Source of the DNA: an uncultured Candidatus Melainabacteria bacterium | GTDB lineage: Bacteria; Cyanobacteriota; Vampirovibrionia; Gastranaerophilales; Gastranaerophilaceae | Reading direction: 5' to 3' | DNA: 23,501 nt | NCBI GenBank assembly: GCA_934754425.1 | Contig: CAKVIN010000026.1 | Coordinates: 1-23,501 of the forward strand | Part shown: in pieces, positions 7,015 through 14,445 of the stretch | Numbering within the stretch: the first letter of the stretch is position 1 | How the letters are laid out: each line of letters starts with the position of its first letter | The notes under the pieces: model-generated | The model's database searches: none | Told to the model about the DNA's origin: nothing | What the model saw: only the letters and a program-made list of their open reading frames with translations | Position numbers and translations under genes: made by a program

Positions 7015-8643
7015 ATGAGTACATTAGCGATTCAAGCACGAGAAATGCAAGGTTTAAATGTTCAACGAGGTCATGTTGAAAAACAAGGTGGAAAAGATAA
7101 AGTTGAAACGAGTTGGTTTTCTGATTGGTTAAATGACAAGGACAAAGTTTGTACTGATGGAAAAGATGATGGTTCTATTTCTTTGGGTGAAGGACTAGAA
7201 AGCTTTGGTAAAGGCTTGTTAGGTATGGTAAAATCTGCAGTTAATCATCCAATTGCAACCGCAGTAACTGTAGGAACAGGTATTGGTTTAACTGTATTAA
7301 CAGGCGGAGCCGCATTGCCGCTAATGATAACAGCCGGTGTAGGAATTGGAGCTGTGCAGATTGGAAACGGTGCTTATAAAGCAGCGACAGCTAAATCTGA
7401 TGGAGAGGCAAAACAAGCTTGGGAAAGTATTGGTAATGGTACATTTGCCATAGGTGCTTCTGCATTAGGTGCGAAATCATCTCTAAATGCAGCTTCAAAA
7501 GCCGGTGTTACAACCGCAGAAGGAGCAAAAAATATGAACGTAGTAGAAGCTTTACTACAAAATATTAAATCTGTACCTGAAGCATTAAAAATGAGTGGCT
7601 TGAATGCTAAAGGTAATATTATGACTTGGACTACAGGAGCTGTACATGCTCATTCCAATGCTTTACAAGGTGCAAATAAATATACTAGTAAACCTAATGA
7701 TGTAGAAGCATATAGATTTAATCCAAATGGTACAACAGAAGAAATTCTTGCAAATAATCCACATGTAGAACAAGTTAATGGTAAATTTGGTGTTGTTGAT
7801 AAATGGGCTACACAAGGACTACAAAAAGAAATGGCAAAAGGTTTATCAGAAGCACAAGCTATAAAAGAACTTAATCTTGATGCTTCGAAAGTATCAGGAG
7901 GAAAAGTATTCCATTTGATAGATAAAGATAAAAATCCTATGGTTATGATTTATAATGAAGCTGAAGGGGATTTTGCAATTTGTGATGGTAATGTTTTTAA
8001 AGGATCATACGTTGATCAAGCTACATACAAAGCGAGTGGTGCACAAAATTACCAAGATCCAACTAAATTAACTTATGGTCAAAAAATTCAAGTTACAAAA
8101 CAAGCTCCGGGTGGATTCAAGGTTATGCCAGAAGGGACAAAAGTTAAAACCGTTTCAGAAGGTGTTCAAACGGTACAAAAAGGACAAGTTGTAGCACTAG
8201 ACCACGAAGGAAATCCATACGTGACAACTCCTGCTAATATCGTTAAAAGAAATGAAGGATTAGATTCTTATGCTTTTGGAGCTCTTCAAAAAGTTGATCA
8301 GAAAGGTGTTGAAACTCAATTAATAAAAGATTTCAGAGCAAAAACCAGAAAACAATTTATAGAGGCAATGCCAAAAGAGTATCAAAAGTTAGCCGCTGAA
8401 CAATTTGATAAAAAGATTGACACTTGGTGTAACTATCGAGACTTAACGGATTATGATGCTGACATAGTAGTTCCTAGAGGTGAATATAAACTTGGAAACG
8501 AGCTAGGTATAATTGAACATCCAGCAAATGACCATGTGGTTTTTCGTTCTGCCTTTGATGAATTTAAATATGAATTAAACGCAATAATTTACAAACAAAC
8601 TGGAAAATTTAATGAATTAAGGGATGTTAAACTTCCAGAATAA
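7015..8643 (+). CDS. Hypothetical 542-residue protein with EF-hand-like loop and glycine-rich hydrophobic segment
   Basis: Family not recognised. Residues 48-59, DGKDDGSISLGE, match the 12-residue EF-hand loop at D1, D5, G6, I8 and E12, with Lys at position 3, suggesting a calcium site. Residues about 65-135 form a glycine/alanine/valine-rich hydrophobic stretch with small-residue spacing (TAVTVGTGIGLTVLTGGAALP) that could be a membrane-associated helical hairpin. The remainder is soluble, mixed alpha/beta. Residues about 385-415 contain KGQVVALDHEGNPYVTTPA, a GQ-V-D-G-PY-V pattern. No classical signal peptide is present. The ribosome-binding site is strong (GAGGAAAGGAAGAG before the ATG) and resembles that of the acetyl-CoA synthetase gene, so the protein may be abundant. 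It ends at a long hairpin convergent with pheA. Confidence 0.75.
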   Translation: MSTLAIQAREMQGLNVQRGHVEKQGGKDKVETSWFSDWLNDKDKVCTDGKDDGSISLGEGLESFGKGLLGMVKSAVNHPIATAVTVGTGIGLTVLTGGAALPLMITAGVGIGAVQIGNGAYKAATAKSDGEAKQAWESIGNGTFAIGASALGAKSSLNAASKAGVTTAEGAKNMNVVEALLQNIKSVPEALKMSGLNAKGNIMTWTTGAVHAHSNALQGANKYTSKPNDVEAYRFNPNGTTEEILANNPHVEQVNGKFGVVDKWATQGLQKEMAKGLSEAQAIKELNLDASKVSGGKVFHLIDKDKNPMVMIYNEAEGDFAICDGNVFKGSYVDQATYKASGAQNYQDPTKLTYGQKIQVTKQAPGGFKVMPEGTKVKTVSEGVQTVQKGQVVALDHEGNPYVTTPANIVKRNEGLDSYAFGALQKVDQKGVETQLIKDFRAKTRKQFIEAMPKEYQKLAAEQFDKKIDTWCNYRDLTDYDADIVVPRGEYKLGNELGIIEHPANDHVVFRSAFDEFKYELNAIIYKQTGKFNELRDVKLPE

Positions 8644-8650
8644 GAATAAA

Positions 8651-8725
8651 TAAAAAGTGAGTATCAAAAAGAACATCTGGCTAAAATACATTAAACCAGA
8701 TGTTCTTTTTGATACTCACTTTTTA
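8651..8725. terminator. 30-bp perfect hairpin, bidirectional terminator between the 7015 gene and pheA
   Basis: The arm at 8651-8680 is perfectly complementary to 8696-8725, with a 15-base loop. The right arm begins inside the pheA stop codon (TAA of the minus strand at 8723-8725). T-runs are built into both arms, and a T-rich stretch follows on the minus strand. It is far longer than the other terminators here. Confidence 0.9.
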
Positions 8726-9592
8726 AACCGTATGATAAGAACCAATTACGTAAAACATTTTTACGAGCGGTTTGATTTCTTCAAATGCTTTTTGAACTTT
8801 TTCGTCATTAATATGTCCTTCAAAATCAATATAGAAAACATATTCGCCTAATTCTTTTTTTGAAGGTCGAGAATCAATATAAGACATATTTATATTATAA
8901 TCTTCTAATATTGTTAAAATTTTACTCAATGCACCGGCTTTGTTTTCGGTAGAAAAAGTAATGCTTGTTTTATCTTTGCCTGTTTGCGGAGCTAAAAATT
9001 TGCCTAGAAAAATAAATCGGGTTTGATTATTTTCTTCATCATTAATTTTTTCTTCTATAATAGGAATATCATACATCCTAGCGCATTCTACACTACCGAT
9101 TGCTGCAATAGAAGGTTCTTCTTTGGATAAAGAACGAATTGCAGCAGAAGTTGAAAGTGTTGCTTCTTCAATAAGAGAGTCTGCAAAATTTGATTGCAAA
9201 TATCGTTTGCATTGCGCAAGAGCTTGCGGATGAGAACGCACGACTTTGATTTCTGATTTTTTATCACAAAAACCGATGAGTGCGTGTTCAATGTTTAAGG
9301 TTGTTTCTGCAATAATCTTGAACCCTTCTTTTTTCAGAGAAGATAAGTTGTCCAATGTTTCACGCACAATACCTTCTATAGAGTTTTCAATAGGTATTAC
9401 AGCCGCCATATCTTCATTGTTTTCATCTTTAAGCGCTTTTATTATGCCGGAAATTGATTTTAAATTTGTACTAACGCAGTTTAAGTCAAATGCGTCAATA
9501 AATTTATCTTTTGCAAAATCACTATAAGAACCACGTGGTCCAAGAAACAGTAATTTACGTATTTTCGAACTATCTAATTTTTCCGGAATCAT
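8723..9592 (-). CDS. pheA: Prephenate dehydratase
   Basis: 289 residues, a stand-alone prephenate dehydratase with no chorismate mutase domain. It converts prephenate to phenylpyruvate on the way to phenylalanine. The catalytic domain spans about 12-200: LGPRGSYSDFA at the start, IPIENSIEGIV, and NQTRF at 189-193, whose Thr191 is the catalytic residue of the family. An ACT domain follows (208-285), with AGAL at 219-222 and YIDSRPS around 238-244, which corresponds to the phenylalanine-binding ESRP motif (Asp in place of the usual Glu). Feedback inhibition by phenylalanine is therefore expected. The ATG has AGGCAGG upstream and follows the TPR gene by 13 bases, so it is the last gene of the minus-strand run. 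Confidence 0.93.
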   Translation of the reverse strand: MIPEKLDSSKIRKLLFLGPRGSYSDFAKDKFIDAFDLNCVSTNLKSISGIIKALKDENNEDMAAVIPIENSIEGIVRETLDNLSSLKKEGFKIIAETTLNIEHALIGFCDKKSEIKVVRSHPQALAQCKRYLQSNFADSLIEEATLSTSAAIRSLSKEEPSIAAIGSVECARMYDIPIIEEKINDEENNQTRFIFLGKFLAPQTGKDKTSITFSTENKAGALSKILTILEDYNINMSYIDSRPSKKELGEYVFYIDFEGHINDEKVQKAFEEIKPLVKMFYVIGSYHTV

Positions 9593-9605
9593 TTTTACCT
9601 GCCTG

Positions 9606-10310
9606 TTAATTATCTATCGCAAAATCTCTTTGAAGAATGTTGTTTATTTTTTTTGTTGCTTTATCAATATCACCGGTTTTGTAATACAATCTGGCAATCA
9701 ATAATTCTCTATTTGAAGAAGGAGCTATGCTATAAGCTTTTTGTGCGTATGATAAAGCTGTGCCGTAGCGTTTAACAACTCCATAAATTCCAGCCATTTC
9801 TTCATAACATTTTGCATTAACTTCGTTACTTATATTTTTTTCTAAAATAGATTTGTATTCATCCAATGCTTTTACGTATTCTTTGTTTTGTTTTAATTTT
9901 TCTGCATTGTATAATGCTAATTCAGTTTCTTCTTCTTTTGTTAAAGAAGTTGATTTTTCATTTTCTTGTTGAACAGATTGGTCTTTATCATTAATCGGAA
10001 CTAAAGAATTTGATTCTATTTCATGATTTTCTTGTTTGTTTTCTGTTTTTAAATCTTGATTTTGTTCTTCAAAAGAAACATGATGATTTATATCAACATT
10101 TGAATTATTTTCTTCCGTGTTTTGTTCATAATTACTTTGTTCGTTATTTTGATAATTTTCTGTTTCTATAGAATTAGGTTGCTCATTTGATAATTTGTTT
10201 GATTGTGAAGCGGTATCAAAGGCTTTTATAATCAACACAAAAAATATCAATAATATTATAATTAAAATTAATAAAAATCTTTTTGAATTACTTCTAATGT
10301 TACGATCCAT
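9606..10310 (-). CDS. Membrane-anchored TPR protein with Asn/Gln/Glu-rich linker
   Basis: 234 residues. Basic residues at 1-11 precede a single hydrophobic segment (about 11-30), giving an N-in anchor. Residues about 33-125 are low-complexity, rich in N, Q, E and S and probably disordered. Residues about 130-230 hold TPR-like helices (EYVKALDEYKSILEKN, RYGTALSYAQKAYSIAP, GDIDKATKKINNIL). It likely projects a protein-binding domain out of the membrane; the partner is unknown. The ATG has AGGAG eight bases upstream. It lies 11 bases after the TIGR02757 gene and 13 bases before pheA, so the three are probably cotranscribed, though no functional tie is evident. Confidence 0.8.
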   Translation of the reverse strand: MDRNIRSNSKRFLLILIIILLIFFVLIIKAFDTASQSNKLSNEQPNSIETENYQNNEQSNYEQNTEENNSNVDINHHVSFEEQNQDLKTENKQENHEIESNSLVPINDKDQSVQQENEKSTSLTKEEETELALYNAEKLKQNKEYVKALDEYKSILEKNISNEVNAKCYEEMAGIYGVVKRYGTALSYAQKAYSIAPSSNRELLIARLYYKTGDIDKATKKINNILQRDFAIDN

Positions 10311-10321
10311 TTTCCAAGCTC

Positions 10322-11098
10322 CTAATTTAATTTTTTTTCTTTTTCTGTATTTAATTCTACACCAAAAGCAAACATTGCGAAATCATATTTTACAGGATCA
10401 TCTGGAGAAAATTCTCTTAATTTCTCTGTAAGTTCAGTCACAGCTTTAAAATCATTGCTTTTTCTGTTCAATAAACCCATATTTCTAGAAACTCTTGCGA
10501 CATGAACATCAAGTGGAATCAATAAATCCTTTGGCTTCATAAAATTCCACACACCTAAGTCCACAATTGACTTTCTAACCATCCAACGTAAAAACATATT
10601 CATACGTTTCATTGCTCCACCATTTTGCGGATTTGGTATCATGTGATAAAAACCTTGTCCGACCGTTTTTGGTGATTGTGAATAAAAATAATTAACAATC
10701 GTTTGAAAAAAAATTATGTAATTTTCTTCAAAATTTTTCCAACTATACTTAAATAATTCTTCTAATCCATTGTCTTCGGAATATAATTTATGTAAAATTT
10801 GAAAAATCGGAATTATATCGTAATCTTTAGAAAAACGATATTCCATGCCAGTAAGATTCTTAAAATCACCATTTCTTACATAATTTGCAATATCATTATC
10901 AGCACGATTAAATAAATCATTTAATTTAGCTATAAATAATTTACGGTTGCCATAAGCGAACAACGATGCAATAAATCCTGCTAGTTCAATGTCATCTTTA
11001 TTTTTAAACCTATGCGGGAATTGAATTGGGTCATTTTTTATAAAATCGACCGTTTCATATATTTCTACTAAGCTATCTAATTCAATCTTCGTTATCAT
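10322..11098 (-). CDS. TIGR02757/DUF2400 family protein
   Basis: 258 residues, the usual length for this conserved uncharacterised family. Recognisable stretches are FPHRFKNKDDIELAGFIASLFAYGNR near the N-terminus and IPLDVHVARVSRNMGL in the C-terminal half. The latter resembles the (V/L)D-x-H-(V/I)-x-RV segment of HhH-GPD DNA glycosylases such as endonuclease III, whose Asp is catalytic. No 4Fe-4S cysteine cluster is seen. A link to DNA repair is inference only. The start is ATG at 11098, with only a weak GAAG upstream. It continues into the anchored TPR gene with an 11-base gap. Confidence 0.82.
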   Translation of the reverse strand: MITKIELDSLVEIYETVDFIKNDPIQFPHRFKNKDDIELAGFIASLFAYGNRKLFIAKLNDLFNRADNDIANYVRNGDFKNLTGMEYRFSKDYDIIPIFQILHKLYSEDNGLEELFKYSWKNFEENYIIFFQTIVNYFYSQSPKTVGQGFYHMIPNPQNGGAMKRMNMFLRWMVRKSIVDLGVWNFMKPKDLLIPLDVHVARVSRNMGLLNRKSNDFKAVTELTEKLREFSPDDPVKYDFAMFAFGVELNTEKEKKLN

Positions 11099-11157
11099 AC
11101 TTCATTTTATTATTGTTGAGTTAACCCCCAACCTACTAAGCCTATTATATTATTTTA

Positions 11158-11186
11158 TCGTGTTCAATGACAATTGTTGAACACGA
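11158..11186. repeat. Hairpin TCGTGTTCAA / TTGAACACGA downstream of the FlhA-C-like gene
   Basis: TCGTGTTCAA (11158-11167) pairs with TTGAACACGA (11177-11186) around a 9-base loop, one base beyond the stop codon of the minus-strand gene. No T-run follows on either strand, so it is not a typical terminator. AATTGTTGAACACG (11172-11185) recurs inverted at 12084-12097. Confidence 0.75.
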
Positions 11187-11187
11187 C

Positions 11188-12006
11188 CTACAATTCCTGT
11201 TTCAATTTTTCTGTTAATTCCATAACATCTTGAGTATATCTTGCATAATCATTTAAGAGTTCAAAAACCAATATAACATCTTTTATAGAAATCTTATCTT
11301 TAATTAAATTAGCACAAATCTTTTTTAAATCTATTGCTGAGATAAAGGTTGGAATTAAATCATTCACTAATGTTGGGTCTTGACTCCTTACAAGTTCCAT
11401 TAGCTTTAAGGCATCTGTCTTTGTCATTATTCTATTTACATGTTCAATACAAACATTTTCTAAAGTATTCATTATTTTTTCAGTTGCTGTTACATATTTA
11501 GAAATAGAATCATTGTTTAAGTCAACATCTCCTTTATATACGACTTTTCCTCTAACCCATATTTCGAATTCATTACCATTGATTTTACTACTATCCATAG
11601 TTCTTATACTTGGAATAATATAACCCAATTCATCTGTTAATTTTTTACGTAAATCTATTATTTTAGGTAGTATTAAATTTTCAACAAAAGGTAAAATATC
11701 CTCACCAATAATTAACGATAATACATCAATTCCTAGACGTTCATAATAGCTGTTAGGGTTTGTCATATCTAATTCTTCATTATCTTGATCTTCTTTTTCT
11801 TCTTCTCTCATATTATTTCCACCATCATTTTTGCACTCTTCTTCTAAACAAGACCACCAATAACATTCCGCTTTATCTAAATAATCCTCAAATTTTTCAA
11901 TAATGCTCGAATACTTATCATTTTCTTCACATTTTACAGTTTTCATTTTTTGATATTTTTCGACTAACAACTTATCAATATGGTCCACTGCTCCGATTTT
12001 TCTCAT
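11188..12006 (-). CDS. Orphan protein resembling the cytoplasmic domain of FlhA/SctV (type III export), no membrane channel
   Basis: 272 residues, soluble. Residues 1-80 are charged and helical with an acidic stretch (REEEKEDQDNEE). Residues 88-165 match the first subdomain of FlhA-C: LGIDV...ILPFVE...IIDLRKKLTDELGYIIPSIR, NEFEIWVRGK, YKGD. Residues 172-272 match its helical subdomain: LVNDLIPTFIS, LKKICANLIKDKISIKDV, FELLNDYARYTQD. In FlhA these sit in the cytoplasmic ring that receives chaperone-bound export substrates. Missing here are the whole N-terminal membrane region with the FHIPEP signature, the intervening subdomain between residues 165 and 172, and the C-terminal subdomain. No other export gene is in the window. 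It has its own promoter, lies between tadA and the TIGR02757 gene, and is bracketed by inverted repeats. The similarity was judged by eye from remembered family sequences; the function is unknown. Confidence 0.72.
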   Translation of the reverse strand: MRKIGAVDHIDKLLVEKYQKMKTVKCEENDKYSSIIEKFEDYLDKAECYWWSCLEEECKNDGGNNMREEEKEDQDNEELDMTNPNSYYERLGIDVLSLIIGEDILPFVENLILPKIIDLRKKLTDELGYIIPSIRTMDSSKINGNEFEIWVRGKVVYKGDVDLNNDSISKYVTATEKIMNTLENVCIEHVNRIMTKTDALKLMELVRSQDPTLVNDLIPTFISAIDLKKICANLIKDKISIKDVILVFELLNDYARYTQDVMELTEKLKQEL

Positions 12007-12037
12007 TTATTTCTCTCTTCTAAATATATTTTATAGC

Positions 12038-12066
12038 ATTATATCTAATTTTAACGATTTTGTCCA
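12038..12066 (-). promoter_or_regulatory. Promoter of the FlhA-C-like gene
   Basis: On the minus strand TGGACA (12061-12066) is separated by exactly 17 bases from a perfect TATAAT (12038-12043). Transcription would start near 12031, about 25 bases before the ATG. This makes the gene independent of tadA. Confidence 0.75.
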
Positions 12067-12083
12067 TTATTGTATTTGTAGAA

Positions 12084-12097
12084 CGTGTTCAACAATT
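12084..12097. repeat. Right copy of the 14-bp inverted repeat flanking the FlhA-C-like gene
   Basis: CGTGTTCAACAATT (12084-12097) is the exact reverse complement of 11172-11185. It lies immediately after the tadA stop and upstream of the FlhA-C-like promoter. Confidence 0.75.
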
Positions 12098-12098
12098 T

Positions 12099-12521
12099 TT
12101 ATCTTTGTCTTATTTTCTCAAAAAACTCATTCAATATTTTATCACATTTTTCTTCTTCAATTCCGCCATAGATTTTTATTTTTGAATGTGATAATTCAAC
12201 AAGTTGCGTATTAGAAAGCATTGCCCCGTATTGAGTATTATATGAGCCAAAATAAACTGCTTCAATTCCACTTTGTAAAATCGCCCAAGCACACATCGGA
12301 CAAGGCTCTAGAGTAACATACAATTCACATCCTTTTAATCTTGATGTGCTTAATCTTTCTTGAGCTTGTTTTATTGCTAAAATTTCTGCATGAGCAGTTA
12401 TATCTTGCATCTCTTCACGCATATTGTGAGCAGAAGCAATAATAGTCCCATCTTTTTTTATGACACATCCAATCGGCACATCAATTTTACAAAGTCTTGC
12501 TTGTTCTATTGCATTATTCAT
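12099..12521 (-). CDS. tadA: tRNA-specific adenosine deaminase
   Basis: 140 residues, slightly short at the N-terminus for the family (commonly 150-170). The zinc and catalytic motifs are complete: HAE at 44-46 (His ligand and proton-shuttling Glu) and PCPMC at 73-77 (two Cys ligands). TadA deaminates A34 to inosine in tRNA-Arg(ACG), an essential wobble change. Both VPIGCVI near residue 15 and the FEKI C-terminal helix are family features. An in-frame TAA sits just upstream, so the ATG at 12521 is the first possible start. Only three bases separate it from the preceding gene, so translation is probably coupled. It is unlikely to be a cytidine deaminase because TAHAEILAI and EPCPMCAWAI are TadA-like. 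Confidence 0.9.
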   Translation of the reverse strand: MNNAIEQARLCKIDVPIGCVIKKDGTIIASAHNMREEMQDITAHAEILAIKQAQERLSTSRLKGCELYVTLEPCPMCAWAILQSGIEAVYFGSYNTQYGAMLSNTQLVELSHSKIKIYGGIEEEKCDKILNEFFEKIRQR

Positions 12522-12524
12522 TAA

Positions 12525-12980
12525 TTATTGTGGTCTTGTTTTGTTTGCGGCTTCATCACATTGTTTTGCAACATCTTCTGTTAAGATTCCAACTTTTTTG
12601 AAGAAATTTTTATACATCCAACTATCTGCAAAATGTTGATAAACACGACTGGTATCAACATCATTAGCTAATTTAAAGTTTTCCATTTTATATTCTTTAG
12701 ATAAAATTCCTTCATCAGTTAAAATTCTGTCAATTTCGTTAAAAGAAGATTTCATATCTGCAGCAACTCTGTTAAATTGTTCAACTTTATCAGAATCTTT
12801 TGCGGCTTTTGTTGAATTAAAAATATTTCTATAAACCGTAGAATCTAAATCTGCTTGTCTTAAGCAATTTTCAGTTGCCATTTGTATAGAATTAGTTTTG
12901 TTTAATTGGGTTTCACATGATGCAGTCATCAAACTTCCAGCTGCAAGAACAGGCATAAATGTCTTTAACGATACTTTCAT
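12525..12980 (-). CDS. Putative small lipoprotein, function unknown
   Basis: 151 residues. The N-terminus MKVSLKTFMPVLAAGSLMTASC looks like an export signal ending at Cys22, but residue -3 is Thr rather than Leu, so the lipobox is imperfect and lipidation is uncertain. The mature part is helical and charged (MATENCLRQADLDSTVYRNIFN, VEQFNRVAADMKSSFNEIDRIL) with no recognised domain. The ATG has AAGGAG nine bases upstream. It lies 33 bases after obgE and three bases before tadA, forming a tight minus-strand unit. Confidence 0.75.
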   Translation of the reverse strand: MKVSLKTFMPVLAAGSLMTASCETQLNKTNSIQMATENCLRQADLDSTVYRNIFNSTKAAKDSDKVEQFNRVAADMKSSFNEIDRILTDEGILSKEYKMENFKLANDVDTSRVYQHFADSWMYKNFFKKVGILTEDVAKQCDEAANKTRPQ

Positions 12981-13013
12981 TATAATTAACTCCTTTTTGT
13001 ATGTACTTATATT

Positions 13014-14312
13014 TTAAATTTTACTTCCTTCACCCCAGATTTCATCATCATAATATCCAAGCTCTAAGTGACCTAAAATTACTGTGTCACCATTTTTCAA
13101 ACCATATTCGTGAAGTTTTTCAAAAACTCCCATACTTTTCATAATATTCTGAAGTCTTACAACTTGCTCTGTATTTCTAGCATCAGTAACTTTTGCTAGC
13201 CTATTAATCTTTCCGCCTGATATTATATAAACATCTTTTGCCACTTTATTTACTTCAAAAGAACTGTCATCGTTATCAAAAGCACCTAAATCTTCTTCTA
13301 TATCAATATCGAATTCAGGTTTTGGTATTTCATCAACCTTATTTGAAACAAAGTATAAAAGTTCATCCACACCTTGTTTTGTAACAGCTGAAATACAAAA
13401 GATATCTTTTGCCAATGTTTTGAATTCAGATTTTAAATTTTCCAAATCTTCTTCTAAAATTGAATCTATTTTATTCAAAACAAGTATTTGATAAAGATTA
13501 CCTAAACCTTCTGAATGTTTTTTGAGTTCATTGTTAATGATTTTATAATTTTCAACAGGATTTTCTGCTGTTACATCAACAATATGTATCAAAAATCTGC
13601 AACGCTCTACGTGACGTAAAAATTCGTGTCCCAATCCGACACCCTCAGAAGCACCTTCAATAAGCCCCGGAATATCAGCTATTACATAAGAACCGCCGTC
13701 TGCTTTTTTTACAACTCCCAAATTAGGGACAAGCGTTGTAAACGGATAATCGGCAATCTTTGGTCTGGCTGAACTTACTGCACTTATGAATGTTGATTTT
13801 CCCGCGTTTGGCATACCTAATAAGCCAATATCAGCAATAAGTTTAAGTTCTAATTCCAAAACCCTTTCAATACCAGGTTCTCCAGGTTCGCAAAATTGTG
13901 GAGCTCGTTTTTGAGCCGTAGCAAATCTTGCGTTACCACGTCCGCCACGTCCACCTTTTGCAATAAGAACTTGCTGCTCATGTTCAGTTAAATCCGCAAT
14001 AATCTTACCTGTTTTTGTATCTCTTACAATAGTTCCCATTGGAACTTTTAAATATAAATCTTTTGCACAAGCCCCATGCATTCCTTTAATACCACCATTT
14101 TCGCCAGACGGAGCTTTAAACACTGATTTTATTTTAAAATCCAAAAGAGTTGACATATTTTCATCAGCTACAAAATAAATATCACCGCCACGACCACCGT
14201 CACCACCAGCTGGTCCGCCTTTATCAACATATTTTTCTCTACGCCAAGCAACCATTCCGTTACCGCCATGACCTGATATTACTCTTATTTTTGCTTTATC
14301 TAAAAATTTCAT
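13014..14312 (-). CDS. obgE: Obg family GTPase
   Basis: 432 residues from the ATG at 14312, which has CAGGTG eight bases upstream; a GTG nine bases earlier lacks such a site. The order is a glycine-rich Obg fold (1-158, with GGPAGGDGGRGGD and GGRGGRGN), then the GTPase domain: P-loop GMPNAGKST at 166-174, FTTL switch I at 191-194, DIPG at 213-216 and NKID at 280-283. A C-terminal OCT domain occupies roughly 345-430. Obg associates with the 50S ribosomal subunit and couples ribosome assembly to growth and the stringent response. It is the first gene of the minus-strand run, divergent from tsaD. Confidence 0.95.
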   Translation of the reverse strand: MKFLDKAKIRVISGHGGNGMVAWRREKYVDKGGPAGGDGGRGGDIYFVADENMSTLLDFKIKSVFKAPSGENGGIKGMHGACAKDLYLKVPMGTIVRDTKTGKIIADLTEHEQQVLIAKGGRGGRGNARFATAQKRAPQFCEPGEPGIERVLELELKLIADIGLLGMPNAGKSTFISAVSSARPKIADYPFTTLVPNLGVVKKADGGSYVIADIPGLIEGASEGVGLGHEFLRHVERCRFLIHIVDVTAENPVENYKIINNELKKHSEGLGNLYQILVLNKIDSILEEDLENLKSEFKTLAKDIFCISAVTKQGVDELLYFVSNKVDEIPKPEFDIDIEEDLGAFDNDDSSFEVNKVAKDVYIISGGKINRLAKVTDARNTEQVVRLQNIMKSMGVFEKLHEYGLKNGDTVILGHLELGYYDDEIWGEGSKI

Positions 14313-14410
14313 CTTTTGCACCTGTTTTGATTTGTGAATTTAATTTATAAAAAACACCTCATCCTAACTATCTCTTTTAAGAAGAAGTAATGACCAACTC
14401 TTGTTAATCT

Positions 14411-14439
14411 TTACGTTTTTTATATATTTGTACTATAAT
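14411..14439 (+). promoter_or_regulatory. Putative tsaD promoter
   Basis: TTACGT (14411-14416), a 17-base spacer and a perfect TATAAT (14434-14439). The predicted first transcribed base is at about 14446, the A of the tsaD ATG. Confidence 0.5.
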
Positions 14440-14445
14440 GCTACT

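Noticed and set aside
8657..8851. Short plus-strand frame across the long hairpin and the pheA end
   Set aside because: It runs through the terminator stem and antisense to the conserved ACT domain.
14313..14321. GTG start for obgE three codons upstream
   Set aside because: Part of the AGGTG ribosome-binding site would be the start codon itself. The ATG at 14312 begins with the family-typical MKFLDKAKI.
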